Of a stretch of 20,451 nt of DNA, positions 6,656 to 14,169 are shown in pieces (position 1 is the stretch's first letter; every line of letters begins with the position of its first letter). The position numbers and the translations under genes were made by a program. Origin of the DNA: Candidatus Solibacter sp. (GTDB lineage Bacteria > Acidobacteriota > Terriglobia > Bryobacterales > Bryobacteraceae). Below the pieces are notes generated by a model, which was given only the letters and a program-made list of their open reading frames with translations, was not told where the DNA came from and searched no databases. The stretch is taken from assembly GCA_026394025.1 (NCBI GenBank), contig JAPKZC010001133.1, positions 1 through 20,451 of the forward strand, in the 5' to 3' direction.

Positions 6656-8106
6656 ATGACGCCCAATAATCTCTCAAAGGGGGGACGTGGATGGTTGTCC
6701 CCCCTGATTCATCTTTCGAACAACTGGATCAGTCTGGTGGGAGTGGTGCTGGTCACCACCAGCACCGTCTTCTGGCTCTTCCTGCTGCCCATTACCATGA
6801 AGGGAGAGGCGGCAAACCCCTACATCGGCATCCTGGCCTACCTCACCATCCCAGCCCCGTTCTTCGGCGGCCTCATCATGGTCCCGTTGGGTATGTGGCT
6901 GAAGCGAAGGCGGGAAGGCCGCACCAACATTTATCCACCCGAGTTTCCCACTCTGACCTGGGCGAATCCGGAACTGCGCAAGCTGACCTATTTCATCGGC
7001 CTGACCACCGTGGTCAATATCGCAATCGGCAGCCAGGTGGGCTATAGCGCGGTGAATTACATGGATTCGGTCACTTTCTGCGGCCAGACCTGCCATACCG
7101 TGATGGAGCCGGAATTCACCGCCTATCAGAGTTCCCCGCATTCCCGCGTGGAGTGCGTCAAGTGCCACATCGGCCCCGGCGCCGGTTGGTTTGTGCAAAG
7201 CAAGCTCTCCGGCGCCCGGCAGTTGCTGGCCGTCACCTTCAAGACCTACGCACGCCCCATCCCGACGCCGGTCCACAATCTGCGCCCGGCGCGCGACACC
7301 TGCGAGAGCTGCCACTGGCCCCAAAAGTACGGCGAAGACCGCCTCCGGGTGGTCAACAAGTTCGCCGACGACGAAGCCAATAGCCACACCAAGACCGTCC
7401 TGCTGATGAAGATCGGCGGCGGCAATCACGGCATTGGCATCCACGGCACCCACCTCGGACCCGGCGTCTCCATCCGCTACGCGGCCACCGACGAGCAGCG
7501 GCAGAACATCCCGTGGGTGGAATACAACGGCCCCGGGCGGCAGACGCTCTACACCACGGCCGACGCCAAACCCGACGGCGGCGGCGCGGAGAAGCGCGAG
7601 ATGGACTGCATGGACTGCCACAACCGTCCCTCGCACAGCTACGACCTGCCCGAACGCGGGATGGATAAGGCCATGGCCGCCGGCCTGGTCTCTAACACCT
7701 TGCCCTTCGCCAAGAAGAAGGCCGTGGAGATTCTGAAGGGCAACTACCTGACCCGCGATGAGGCCGCACAGAAAATTCCGGCCGCCTTCGCCAAGTACTA
7801 TCAGGACACGTACCCTGTGATCTACGCCCAGCGGCAAGCCGAAATCGCCGCTTCCGCCAAACAGGTGCTGGCCGTCTGGAACCGCAACATCTTCCCGGAA
7901 ATGAAAGTCAACTGGGGCGTCTACCCCATCAACATCGGGCACACCGACAACCCCGGCTGCTACCGCTGCCATGACGCGGCCACAACGCCAAGGACGGTAA
8001 GACGATCTCGCAAGACTGCAACGCCTGCCACAATCTGCTGGCCATGGACGAAGCCGAGCCCAAGATCCTCACCGACCTGGGCGTGGTCGAAAGTAAGACC
8101 AAGTAA
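6656..8106 (+). CDS. NapC/NirT-like membrane-anchored multihaem cytochrome c, one-base frameshift near the 3' end (ImcH-like architecture)
   Basis: Residues 1-135 contain three hydrophobic helices (about 27-47, 56-82, 111-130). They are followed by haem motifs: an unusual CX3CH (CGQTCH, 142-147), CVKCH (167), CESCH (216), CMDCH (318) and CYRCH (435). After GCYRCHD the original frame turns into arginine/proline-rich noise and runs on to 8173. The +1-base-restored frame reads HNAKDGKTISQDCNACHNLL, adding a sixth haem site, and ends at the TAA 8104-8106. One base is therefore missing between about 7973 and 7980; the intact protein would be about 483 residues. A three-helix NapC-type quinol dehydrogenase with extra haems resembles Geobacter ImcH. 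The expected job is quinol oxidation and electron delivery to periplasmic cytochromes; the acceptor is unknown. The ATG at 6656 lacks a clear ribosome site, and coupling to the upstream gene is likely. Confidence 0.82.
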
Positions 8107-8169
8107 CTCGCGTCCGGCGGGCGTGGCGTCCGTTTGCCCGAAGGTCTCCGGCGATTCTCGCGATTTCTA

Positions 8170-8197
8170 TTGACACCGGTACTGGCTATGCTACTAT
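8170..8197 (+). promoter_or_regulatory. Sigma-70 promoter for the IPT-like membrane protein gene
   Basis: A perfect -35 TTGACA (8170-8175), a 16-base spacer and the -10 hexamer TACTAT (8192-8197). Initiation is expected near 8204, followed by GAGG (8215-8218) and the ATG at 8226. It separates the following gene from the cytochrome operon. Confidence 0.6.
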
Positions 8198-8225
8198 CTC
8201 TGACGGTAGCGACCGAGGTACCGAA

Positions 8226-10066
8226 ATGAGATTGCCGATATGTGCATTTCTTGCGCTCGTGAGCGCATGGGGCGCCGATGATCCCGGGACGTTCGTTCCT
8301 ATATCGGTGTTTCGCGGCGACACTGTAACGCTGGCAGCGGAGGGAATTAAGCCAGGGGACGCAGTAAAGCTGATTGCCAGGCAAACGAATTCGGTGACCG
8401 ATGGGCACACGACCATCGATGCCAGCGCGACCAGCGATAAAAGTATTGCCTTTGCCGTTCCTCCGAAGCTCTCGTTTGGCAGGTGGGAGATTTCGGCGAC
8501 TACCCCGGTGGTGATCAAGGCCATTCCTGCAACCATCGAGATCAAGCCCAGGGTTCCCAAGATCGATGCGGTCGCGCCCAAAGTGCTTTACCTTCCGGCA
8601 CTGTATACTGCCCAGGGAAAGCCCGCCGACGACAAGGCCAAGAAGGACAACGTCACGGTGATCGGCTCTGGATTTGTGGAGGATAAGGCAGACTACTATC
8701 TGCACTTCCTCGATGCGAAGTCGCCGGCTCGCTGCGACGCGAACACCAAAACAGACTGTTACCAGGTGAATGTCTCGCCAGATCGTCAGCAGATTACTTT
8801 TTCGGACATTCCAGACCTGTGGAAGTACGCTGGGAAGCAGCGGTTCACCGTGTCCGTGGGTGGAAGCGATTCCAACGCGTCCGACGTTACGTTTTCCAGC
8901 TACGAACGTAATACCCCCCGCTTGTGGGCGCTCGCCATGCTGGCTGGCATCCTCCTGGCCATCTATTTTATTCTGCGAGCCGGGAAGAAGAACCTTGAAC
9001 ACAAGATAGACGACCGCAGCTATTTCCTGTCGGCGCTCTTTCTCGACAAGGAAACCAATACCTACAGCCTCTCGCAATGCCAGTTCTATGCATGGACCGG
9101 CGCGAGCATTTTGGGTTACATCTACCTGGCAACGGCCAAGAGCATGATCCAGGGAAGCATGGCGTTTCCCGATATTCCCGCCGGGTTGCCGGGAATTCTG
9201 CTGGCCAGCGCCGGCACCACCGTTCTCGTCGCTGGAATCTCCAGTGCCAAGGGTAACAAGGGCGCTGGGGAAGTTCACCCCTCGCTGGCCGACTTCATCG
9301 CGTCGGGCGGTGTGGTAGCGGCGGAGCGCCTTCAGTTCGTGGTGTGGACCATTGTCGGCGTGGTTACCTTCGTCCGCCTGGTGTTCCTCAGCGATCCGGC
9401 CTCGATCGACGCGCTACCTGAGATCCCGGACAGGTTCATGCAACTCATGGGGATCAGCTCGGCGGGCTATATCGGTGGCAAACTGGCGCGCAAAGCGGGA
9501 CCGACGATCACCGATGTCTCCGCGGTTGGCAACGCCAGTGCGTTGACGGTGGACATCAAAGGGAGTGGCCTTTCGCAGAATGCGAACTTCAGCATTGGAG
9601 ACGACGTGGTGCCCCCGTCGCAGATTCAAGGCGGCAGGGCCAGCGACACGAACCTGCCGGAGATCGTCCAGACATGGCGGTCAGTACGATCATCTGCGCC
9701 CAGAACCTGCCGGAGATCGTCCAGAAGGACGCAACCAACAGCGAGCCAGGCTTCGCCACGATCCTTCGGCTGACCATCGCCAACCCCAAGCCGGAATGGT
9801 TGAGGGGAGAGCTGAAATTCACCATCACGAACCCCGATCGGCAGGTGGCCGTCAGGAAGTTTACGCCGACGGACGCCCCTCCGCCCCCAGTTCCGCCCAC
9901 CGACAAATCCGCGGAGAAGCCGGTCAAGAAGCCGGTCGAGCCGACCGTGGTGCCGCCGGTCGAGCCGACCGTGGTGCCGCCGGTCGAGCCAACCGTGGTG
10001 CCGCCAGTCGAGCCGACCGTGGTGCCGCCCACCGGCAAAACCGCCGAGCCGCCTTCCGTGCCTTAA
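8226..10066 (+). CDS. IPT/TIG-like secreted-domain membrane protein with proline-rich repeat tail, one-base frameshift near 9672
   Basis: The first frame encodes a signal peptide (MRLPICAFLALVSAWGA), an extracytoplasmic beta-rich region (about 20-225) with an IPT-like segment (PKIDAVAPKVLYLP...VTVIGSGF), and hydrophobic helices at about 232-250, 288-304, 322-340 and 368-388. A second IPT-like segment starts at ITDVSAVGNASALTVDIKGSGL. The frame then degenerates after LPEIVQ. The frame beginning at 9674 (MAVSTIICAQNLPEIVQ) continues it with G/C-ending codons, including FTITNPDRQVAVRKF, and ends at 10066. Joining them needs one extra base at about 9672-9673 and gives about 613 residues. The tail holds four VEPTVVPP repeats. 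The ATG at 8226 has GAGG seven bases upstream and its own promoter. Function is unknown; a surface or envelope role is inferred only from topology. Confidence 0.7.
9650..9725 (+). repeat. Pair of 23-bp direct repeats flanking the frameshift in the IPT-like gene
   Basis: An identical 23-base word occurs at 9650-9672 and 9703-9725, beginning GAACCTGCCGG and ending GTCCAGA. The offset is 53 bases, which is one short of 54. Both copies encode NLPEIVQ, each in its own frame. The reading-frame break lies exactly at the end of the first copy. Confidence 0.85.
9935..10030 (+). repeat. Four tandem 24-bp repeats encoding VEPTVVPP
   Basis: Units at 9935, 9959, 9983 and 10007, each 24 bases and differing at only one or two positions. 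They encode VEPTVVPP four times in the C-terminal tail of the IPT-like protein. Such proline-rich repeats commonly span the envelope or act as spacers, and copy number may vary by slippage. Confidence 0.9.
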
Positions 10067-10116
10067 CCACGGCTGACCTCGCGGTCGAAACGTGGTACAC
10101 AATCAAACAGATCGCC

Positions 10117-10254
10117 ATGAAACCAGCGATCCTGCTGTGCCTTGCTGCGGCATCCCTGAGCGCCGCGAACCTGAAGACGATTTCGTGTTGAGGGCCCTAC
10201 CAGGGGTCGGCGGGCGCGGACGTCTCCATCGGCGATCCAGTGATCTTCCGCTAA
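10117..10254 (+). pseudogene. Possible remnant of a small secreted protein
   Basis: The ATG at 10117 starts a good signal-peptide-like sequence MKPAILLCLAAASLSAA, followed after seven residues by a TGA (10189-10191). In the same frame the reading continues for 20 codons (GPYQGSAGADVSIGDPVIFR) to a TAA at 10252. It could be a 24-residue peptide gene, a decayed gene, or a gene broken by a base error like the two upstream. Codons before and after the TGA mostly end in G or C. Confidence is low. Confidence 0.3.
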
Positions 10255-10494
10255 AGCCATTGCGCGAAACTAATATTTCTATTCGCCCTGTAATCAACAA
10301 CTCGCCGGATTTCGCCGCCGATTCGCTTGACCTCACATGCTACTTTCAAATTGGAAAGAGGTCGTGCGCACCACTCGCGCGGCCCCAACAGCTTTCATCC
10401 TGGCCAGGATACGTTGCGTGTGCGGTGGTACTGACTTCCCGTAGGCCCTTAAAAGCCTAACGGTGGTTCCCCTACGTGGAGGAGACCGGCGGGA

Positions 10495-10520
10495 AGATCT
10501 TCCGTTCGAACGGATAATCT
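10495..10520. repeat. 26-base imperfect palindrome
   Basis: The core TCCGTTCGAACGGA (10501-10514) is perfectly self-complementary. After a two-base mismatch it is extended on both sides by AGAT (10495-10498) and ATCT (10517-10520). It lies in non-coding DNA about 80 bases past the end of the deacetylase gene. It could be a protein-binding site or a mobile-element relic; there is no T-run for a terminator. Confidence 0.5.
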
Positions 10521-10600
10521 CCGGTGGATGTTCGGATAGCGCTTATCGCCGCCCCATCGGGTACAAAACCCGCAAGCCCCGGCCGCCGCAACAAAATTTC

Positions 10601-11455
10601 TCAAGCCCGAAGTGTATCTCGCTCGCCCTCAATCCAATCCAACCCAGCATAATTCACCAGTTCGATGCCGTGCCGCAGCATCGCCGCTCTCACCTCCAGC
10701 GCCACCAGCGCTTCCAGCTCCGCTTCCCGGCTCTCCTTCAATCGCGTGCGCGCGGCGCGCAAAGCCGGGCCGCAGCGCCCCGGATGCACCATCAACTCCG
10801 TGCTCCCCTCCGGAATCACGGACATCAACTCCACCAGTTCCGCCGTGCGGAAACGGCCGGTAATCTGGAAGCCCGCGAAGTGGTCCGTGGTGCGGCACCC
10901 GTGCTTCGTCAGGACCCGGTGGAATCGTCGCCGCATCAACCCCAGCACATCGCTGGTCAGCCGCTTCACGCGCGGCACGCCACCGCGCAGCGCGTGCAGC
11001 GGAAAATCGAAGGGCCGCCGCACCCAGAGCACGCCGTACTCCTCCGCCAGGCGCGCCACCGCATCGAGCACCGGCGGCGCCAGGTGGGAGTGCTTGTGGG
11101 TATCCAGGTGGCTTGGCGTTAGCCCCGCATCTACGATCCGCCGCACCTGCGCCGCCAACTCCTCGTACACACGAATCCGCCCCGTAGCCAGCGCCGCCAC
11201 TAGTTGCGCCGCCGTCGCCGGAAACGCCCGCCTGGTGACCAGCGAGCGCCCGCCGATCAGCACCAGGTGACAGCCGATGTCCAGCGCCGGCGTCTGGCGC
11301 GCCAGGCGGACCGCATCGTCGAAGGCATCGCCGTTGGCCATCAGCGTGGCGGCCGTCAGAATCCCATCGCGGTGGGCTTCCACAATACCGGCGTTGACGT
11401 CCGGCGTGAACCCGAAATCGTCGGCGTTGACTACGAGTTGTTTCCGCGCGGTCAA
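10601..11455 (-). CDS. YdjC/ChbG/HpnK-family carbohydrate deacetylase
   Basis: 284 residues. The N-terminal NADDFG motif (10-15) supplies the catalytic/metal-binding aspartates D12 and D13. Metal-binding histidines are likely H63 (GCHL) and H120/H122 in DTHKH, and a late VHPG motif is present. Members of this family deacetylate N-acetylated sugars such as chitooligosaccharides, or act on glycosylated hopanoids (HpnK). The substrate here is unknown. No signal peptide is present, so it is probably cytoplasmic. The start is TTG at 11455-11453, overlapping the TGA stop of mlaD (11454-11452) as TTGA, a sign of translational coupling. No in-frame ATG or GTG precedes NADDFG. Its place as the last gene of an Mla-type operon suggests envelope lipid or glycolipid processing (inference). 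Confidence 0.88.
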   Translation of the reverse strand: MTARKQLVVNADDFGFTPDVNAGIVEAHRDGILTAATLMANGDAFDDAVRLARQTPALDIGCHLVLIGGRSLVTRRAFPATAAQLVAALATGRIRVYEELAAQVRRIVDAGLTPSHLDTHKHSHLAPPVLDAVARLAEEYGVLWVRRPFDFPLHALRGGVPRVKRLTSDVLGLMRRRFHRVLTKHGCRTTDHFAGFQITGRFRTAELVELMSVIPEGSTELMVHPGRCGPALRAARTRLKESREAELEALVALEVRAAMLRHGIELVNYAGLDWIEGERDTLRA

Positions 11456-12525
11456 AACAGCGTCAGCCGGATGGTGAGGAACTTCTTGGGATTGGCCCGC
11501 ATGTCCTGGGCCAGCGACTGGAACTCCCGCGTGGCGCCCACCAGCGAGTCGTACAACTGAGGGTTGACCAGCAACTGCCCCAGCGTGCCCTGTCCGGAGT
11601 TGATCTTGTCGATGGTGCCGTTGAATTTGGCCACCAGTTCTTCCAGCCGCCTGTGCAGCGCGTCATCCTTGAGTAACTTGCCCGCCGTCCCCTTGCCGGC
11701 ATTGAGATCCGCCAACAGCGCGCGAATCTCGCCCAGCGATGCCTTGGCTTCGTCATACAGCGCCGGGTCCTTGAGCAGTTTACCCGCGCTTCCGTTTCCC
11801 GCCTGCAAATCCGCCAGCAGCGCATCCACGCGCTTGATGGGCGAGCGGATCTCCTGATACAGCGCGTCGTCGTAGATCAGCTTGCTGATGGTGCCCTGGC
11901 CCTTGCGTATGTCGGTCAGCAGGTTCTGGCCCTCGCTGGCGATTCCGTTCAGGCGGTTGTAGAGCTCCTCGTCCTTCAGCAGTTTGCCGATGTTGCCCTT
12001 GCCCTGTTCCACGCCGGCCAACAACGAATCCAGCCGGTTGACGATGGTCTGGAAGGTTTGCAGCAGGTTGGCGCTTTGCGCCATCAATTCGGGGATGTCC
12101 TGCGCCTGCAGGCTCCTGATTTCGGCGCCGTTCTTTACCGTCTGCGGATCGCGCCCCTTGGTGATGTTGAGGAACTTATCGCCCAGCAGGTTGGCCGCGC
12201 TGATGCCGGCCACCGAATCCACCGGAATCTTGGGCAGAAACTTCTCCTGCACTTTCATGACGAATTCCACCGACCGCTTCGGCTCGGCCGATCTGGTCAG
12301 CTCGATCTGCTCCAGCGAGCCGACGGTGAAGCCGTTGAGCCGCACCGGAGTGCCCACCGCCATGCCGCTGGCGTCGTCCATGAAGGTGTGCAAAAGCGCC
12401 GTCTTCTGGAAAAACCCCTTGGAGCTGGTCAGCAGGAAGATCAGCGCCGCCAGGATCAGGAAAGCGCTCAGTCCCACCACCCCCACCTTCAACTGGGCCC
12501 AGCGTACTTTTTTCGGATCCGCCAT
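11452..12525 (-). CDS. mlaD: MlaD/MCE-family lipid-transport substrate-binding protein with 34-residue C-terminal repeats
   Basis: 357 residues. One N-terminal TM helix (about 12-33) anchors the protein in the inner membrane, followed by a single MCE domain (about 42-125) with GTPVRLNGFTVGSL and the typical IPVDSVAGISAANLLGDKFLNI. The C-terminal half carries five units with a glycine motif at 175, 209, 243, 277 and 311, an exact 34-residue period. The motif has the form GxGTxGKLLKDxxLY. Residues between motifs are helix-forming, so an extended periplasmic helical barrel or needle is likely. Mycobacterial/plant-type and PqiB/LetB-like MCE proteins bridge the envelope in a related way. It should work with the adjacent MlaE permease and MlaF ATPase to move phospholipids between membranes. 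It starts three bases after mlaF stops, at ATG 12525. Confidence 0.92.
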   Translation of the reverse strand: MADPKKVRWAQLKVGVVGLSAFLILAALIFLLTSSKGFFQKTALLHTFMDDASGMAVGTPVRLNGFTVGSLEQIELTRSAEPKRSVEFVMKVQEKFLPKIPVDSVAGISAANLLGDKFLNITKGRDPQTVKNGAEIRSLQAQDIPELMAQSANLLQTFQTIVNRLDSLLAGVEQGKGNIGKLLKDEELYNRLNGIASEGQNLLTDIRKGQGTISKLIYDDALYQEIRSPIKRVDALLADLQAGNGSAGKLLKDPALYDEAKASLGEIRALLADLNAGKGTAGKLLKDDALHRRLEELVAKFNGTIDKINSGQGTLGQLLVNPQLYDSLVGATREFQSLAQDMRANPKKFLTIRLTLF

Positions 12526-12528
12526 GGT

Positions 12529-13353
12529 CTAGACTCGCTGCTTCACAAACTTGCCGATGTAAGGGTCTTTCGAGGCCTCGATGGAGTCCTGGTCATTCTC
12601 GAAAATCAGCCGGCCTTCCTTCATCACCATGAAGGTAGTGCTCGACTTCTGTTTGGCCCCGTTACGTGCCGGCTCCAGGACCCCTTGCTCCGAATTGTAG
12701 CGAAAATTCGCCATCAGGTTCCCGTCTTGAAAGCGGTGCGTCACCAGCAAGGTGGTGGCCTGGCTGACATCGCGCTCTTTGATCAGCAGCGCAATAATGG
12801 TGTGCGCCGTGATGGGGTCGAGCCCGGCGGTGGGCGAATCGTACATTTGTAGCGGTGGTTCCGTGACCACGGCGCGGGCGATGGCCGCGCGCCGCCGCAT
12901 GCCGCCGGAAAGTTCACTGGGAAATTTCTCCAGGGTTCCACCCAGTTCCACGAATTCGAGCGTCCGTTTCACGCGCGGCAGCACCTCGGCTTTCGGGCAT
13001 CGGATCGACGGCTGGTTGAGCAGCGGATACGCCACGTTTTCCGCGATGTTCAGCGAATCGAACAGCGCGCTTTCCTGGAACAGCATGCCGATCTTGCCGC
13101 GAATGTCGAACAGGCGCTTTTCGGGCATGGCGGAGATGTCCTGGCCGAACACGAAGACCTTGCCGGATTCCGGTTTGGTCAACCCCATGGCGGTCTTCAG
13201 CAGCACCGTCTTGCCGCTGCCCGCCGCCCCCAGGATGATGCGCGATTCACCCTCGTACGCTGCAAACGAAATGTCCCGCAACGCCACGTCGCCATCGAAA
13301 GAGACCGTGACGTTTTCGAATCGCAGCACCGCGATCCGCGCTGGCTCGGCCAT
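12529..13353 (-). CDS. mlaF: MlaF-like ABC transporter ATPase with altered Walker B
   Basis: 274 residues from the ATG at 13353, which overlaps the mlaE stop as TGATG. Motifs are Walker A GAAGSGKT (42-49), Q-loop Q93, signature LSGGM (148-152), D-loop GLDP (177-180) and switch histidine H206. The Walker B segment reads LQMYDSPTAGLDP: the catalytic glutamate that normally follows D172 is serine (S173, codon TCG). Between the switch histidine and the final strand there is an extra loop of about 30 residues (208-240) rich in N, Q, K and S. It should power lipid transport with MlaE and MlaD. Whether hydrolysis is slowed by E-to-S, or another residue compensates, is unknown. The frame is open further upstream, but that part overlaps mlaE and is not used. 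Confidence 0.93.
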   Translation of the reverse strand: MAEPARIAVLRFENVTVSFDGDVALRDISFAAYEGESRIILGAAGSGKTVLLKTAMGLTKPESGKVFVFGQDISAMPEKRLFDIRGKIGMLFQESALFDSLNIAENVAYPLLNQPSIRCPKAEVLPRVKRTLEFVELGGTLEKFPSELSGGMRRRAAIARAVVTEPPLQMYDSPTAGLDPITAHTIIALLIKERDVSQATTLLVTHRFQDGNLMANFRYNSEQGVLEPARNGAKQKSSTTFMVMKEGRLIFENDQDSIEASKDPYIGKFVKQRV

Positions 13354-14150
13354 CAGGCCCCACCCTGGCTCACGAAGACCTGCGTGATCAATAGATCCAG
13401 CACGAAAATCAGTACCGTCGCCATCACCATGGCTTGCGTGGTGGAGCGGCCCACACCCTGGGTTCCACCGGTGGTACGCAATCCGTAGAAGCAGCCCATC
13501 AGCGAGACCACCACCGCGAACACCAGCGGCTTGAACAGCCCCTGCGTCACGTCGTTCCACTCCAGCGCCCGCCACACCGAGGTCCAGTACTGACGGCTTT
13601 CGATGCTGAGGACGAACTTGGCAATGATGAAGCCGCCCACCATGCCCACGAAATCCGCGATGATCGTCAACAGCGGGAGCATCACGCAGGTGGCGATCAG
13701 CCGGGGAGTCACCAGTTTCTGGATCGGGTCCGTGCCCAGCGCGCGCATGGCGTCGATCTGCTCGGTGACTTTCATCGACCCCAGTTCGCTGGCCATTCCC
13801 GTGGAATTGCGCCCCGCCACCATGATCGACGTCAGCACCGGCCCGAGTTCGCGCACCAGCGTCAGGGACACCAGCGTGCCGGTCTTGCCCACCTGCCCGT
13901 ATTGCGAAAGAGCGCGCGACATCTGCAGCGCCATCACAGCGCCGCTGAAGAACCCGATCATGACTACAATCGGTAGCGAGCCCACCCCGATCGCGTCCAT
14001 CTGAAGGGCAATGTCGTCGCCGTAGTGAGGCCGCCGGAAGATGTTCTTGAGGGCCTTTCCTGCGAGCAAGAAGAATTCCTGAGCAGCAAGTACAGGCTCT
14101 TTCAGCAGATCCAGCAAGTAGGTTCGTTCCCCGCACTCCGATGCTACCAT
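13353..14150 (-). CDS. mlaE: MlaE-like ABC transporter permease (lipid transport)
   Basis: 265 residues from the ATG at 14150. It contains the diagnostic MlaE/YrbE stretch RELGPVLTSIMVAGRNSTGM, followed by ASELGSMKVTEQIDAMRALGTDP (about 100-142). Hydrophobic helices lie at about 55-76, 150-182, 205-222 and 240-262. The protein is the inner-membrane channel for the MlaF/MlaD system that moves phospholipids across the envelope. The frame continues upstream to further ATG codons (for example 14171), but those overlap the divergent P1 peptidase gene and have no ribosome site. The 14150 start lacks one as well, so the exact start is uncertain. It is the first gene of the order mlaE-mlaF-mlaD-deacetylase, with overlaps or three-base gaps. 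MlaB and MlaC homologues are not seen here. Confidence 0.92.
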   Translation of the reverse strand: MVASECGERTYLLDLLKEPVLAAQEFFLLAGKALKNIFRRPHYGDDIALQMDAIGVGSLPIVVMIGFFSGAVMALQMSRALSQYGQVGKTGTLVSLTLVRELGPVLTSIMVAGRNSTGMASELGSMKVTEQIDAMRALGTDPIQKLVTPRLIATCVMLPLLTIIADFVGMVGGFIIAKFVLSIESRQYWTSVWRALEWNDVTQGLFKPLVFAVVVSLMGCFYGLRTTGGTQGVGRSTTQAMVMATVLIFVLDLLITQVFVSQGGA

Positions 14151-14169
14151 AGAACCGGAAAACCCAGTC

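Larger units (their letters stand above)
10067..10600. other. Stretch of about 530 bases without a confident gene
   Basis: It lies between the stop of the IPT-like gene (plus) and the stop of the YdjC-type deacetylase (minus). The visible content is a possible remnant of a short secreted ORF (10117-10254) and a 26-base imperfect palindrome (10495-10520). A 6-bp inverted repeat, ACCACG (10066-10071) with CGTGGT (10091-10096), sits just after the IPT-like stop codon. No haem motif, tRNA or clear intrinsic terminator with a T-run was seen. Confidence 0.6.

Noticed and set aside
8107..8160. Terminator after the cytochrome operon (CGGGC 8118-8122 with GCCCG 8136-8140)
   Set aside because: Only five base pairs, a 13-base loop and no T-run; too weak to call.
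7929..9278. Long minus-strand open frame (449 codons) across the end of the NapC-like gene and the IPT-like gene
   Set aside because: It spans two plus-strand genes with clear motifs, has no domain pattern of its own, and its composition fits a shadow of GC-rich coding DNA.
9935..10030. CRISPR-like array
   Set aside because: Units are 24 bp, contiguous with no spacers, and encode an in-frame protein repeat.
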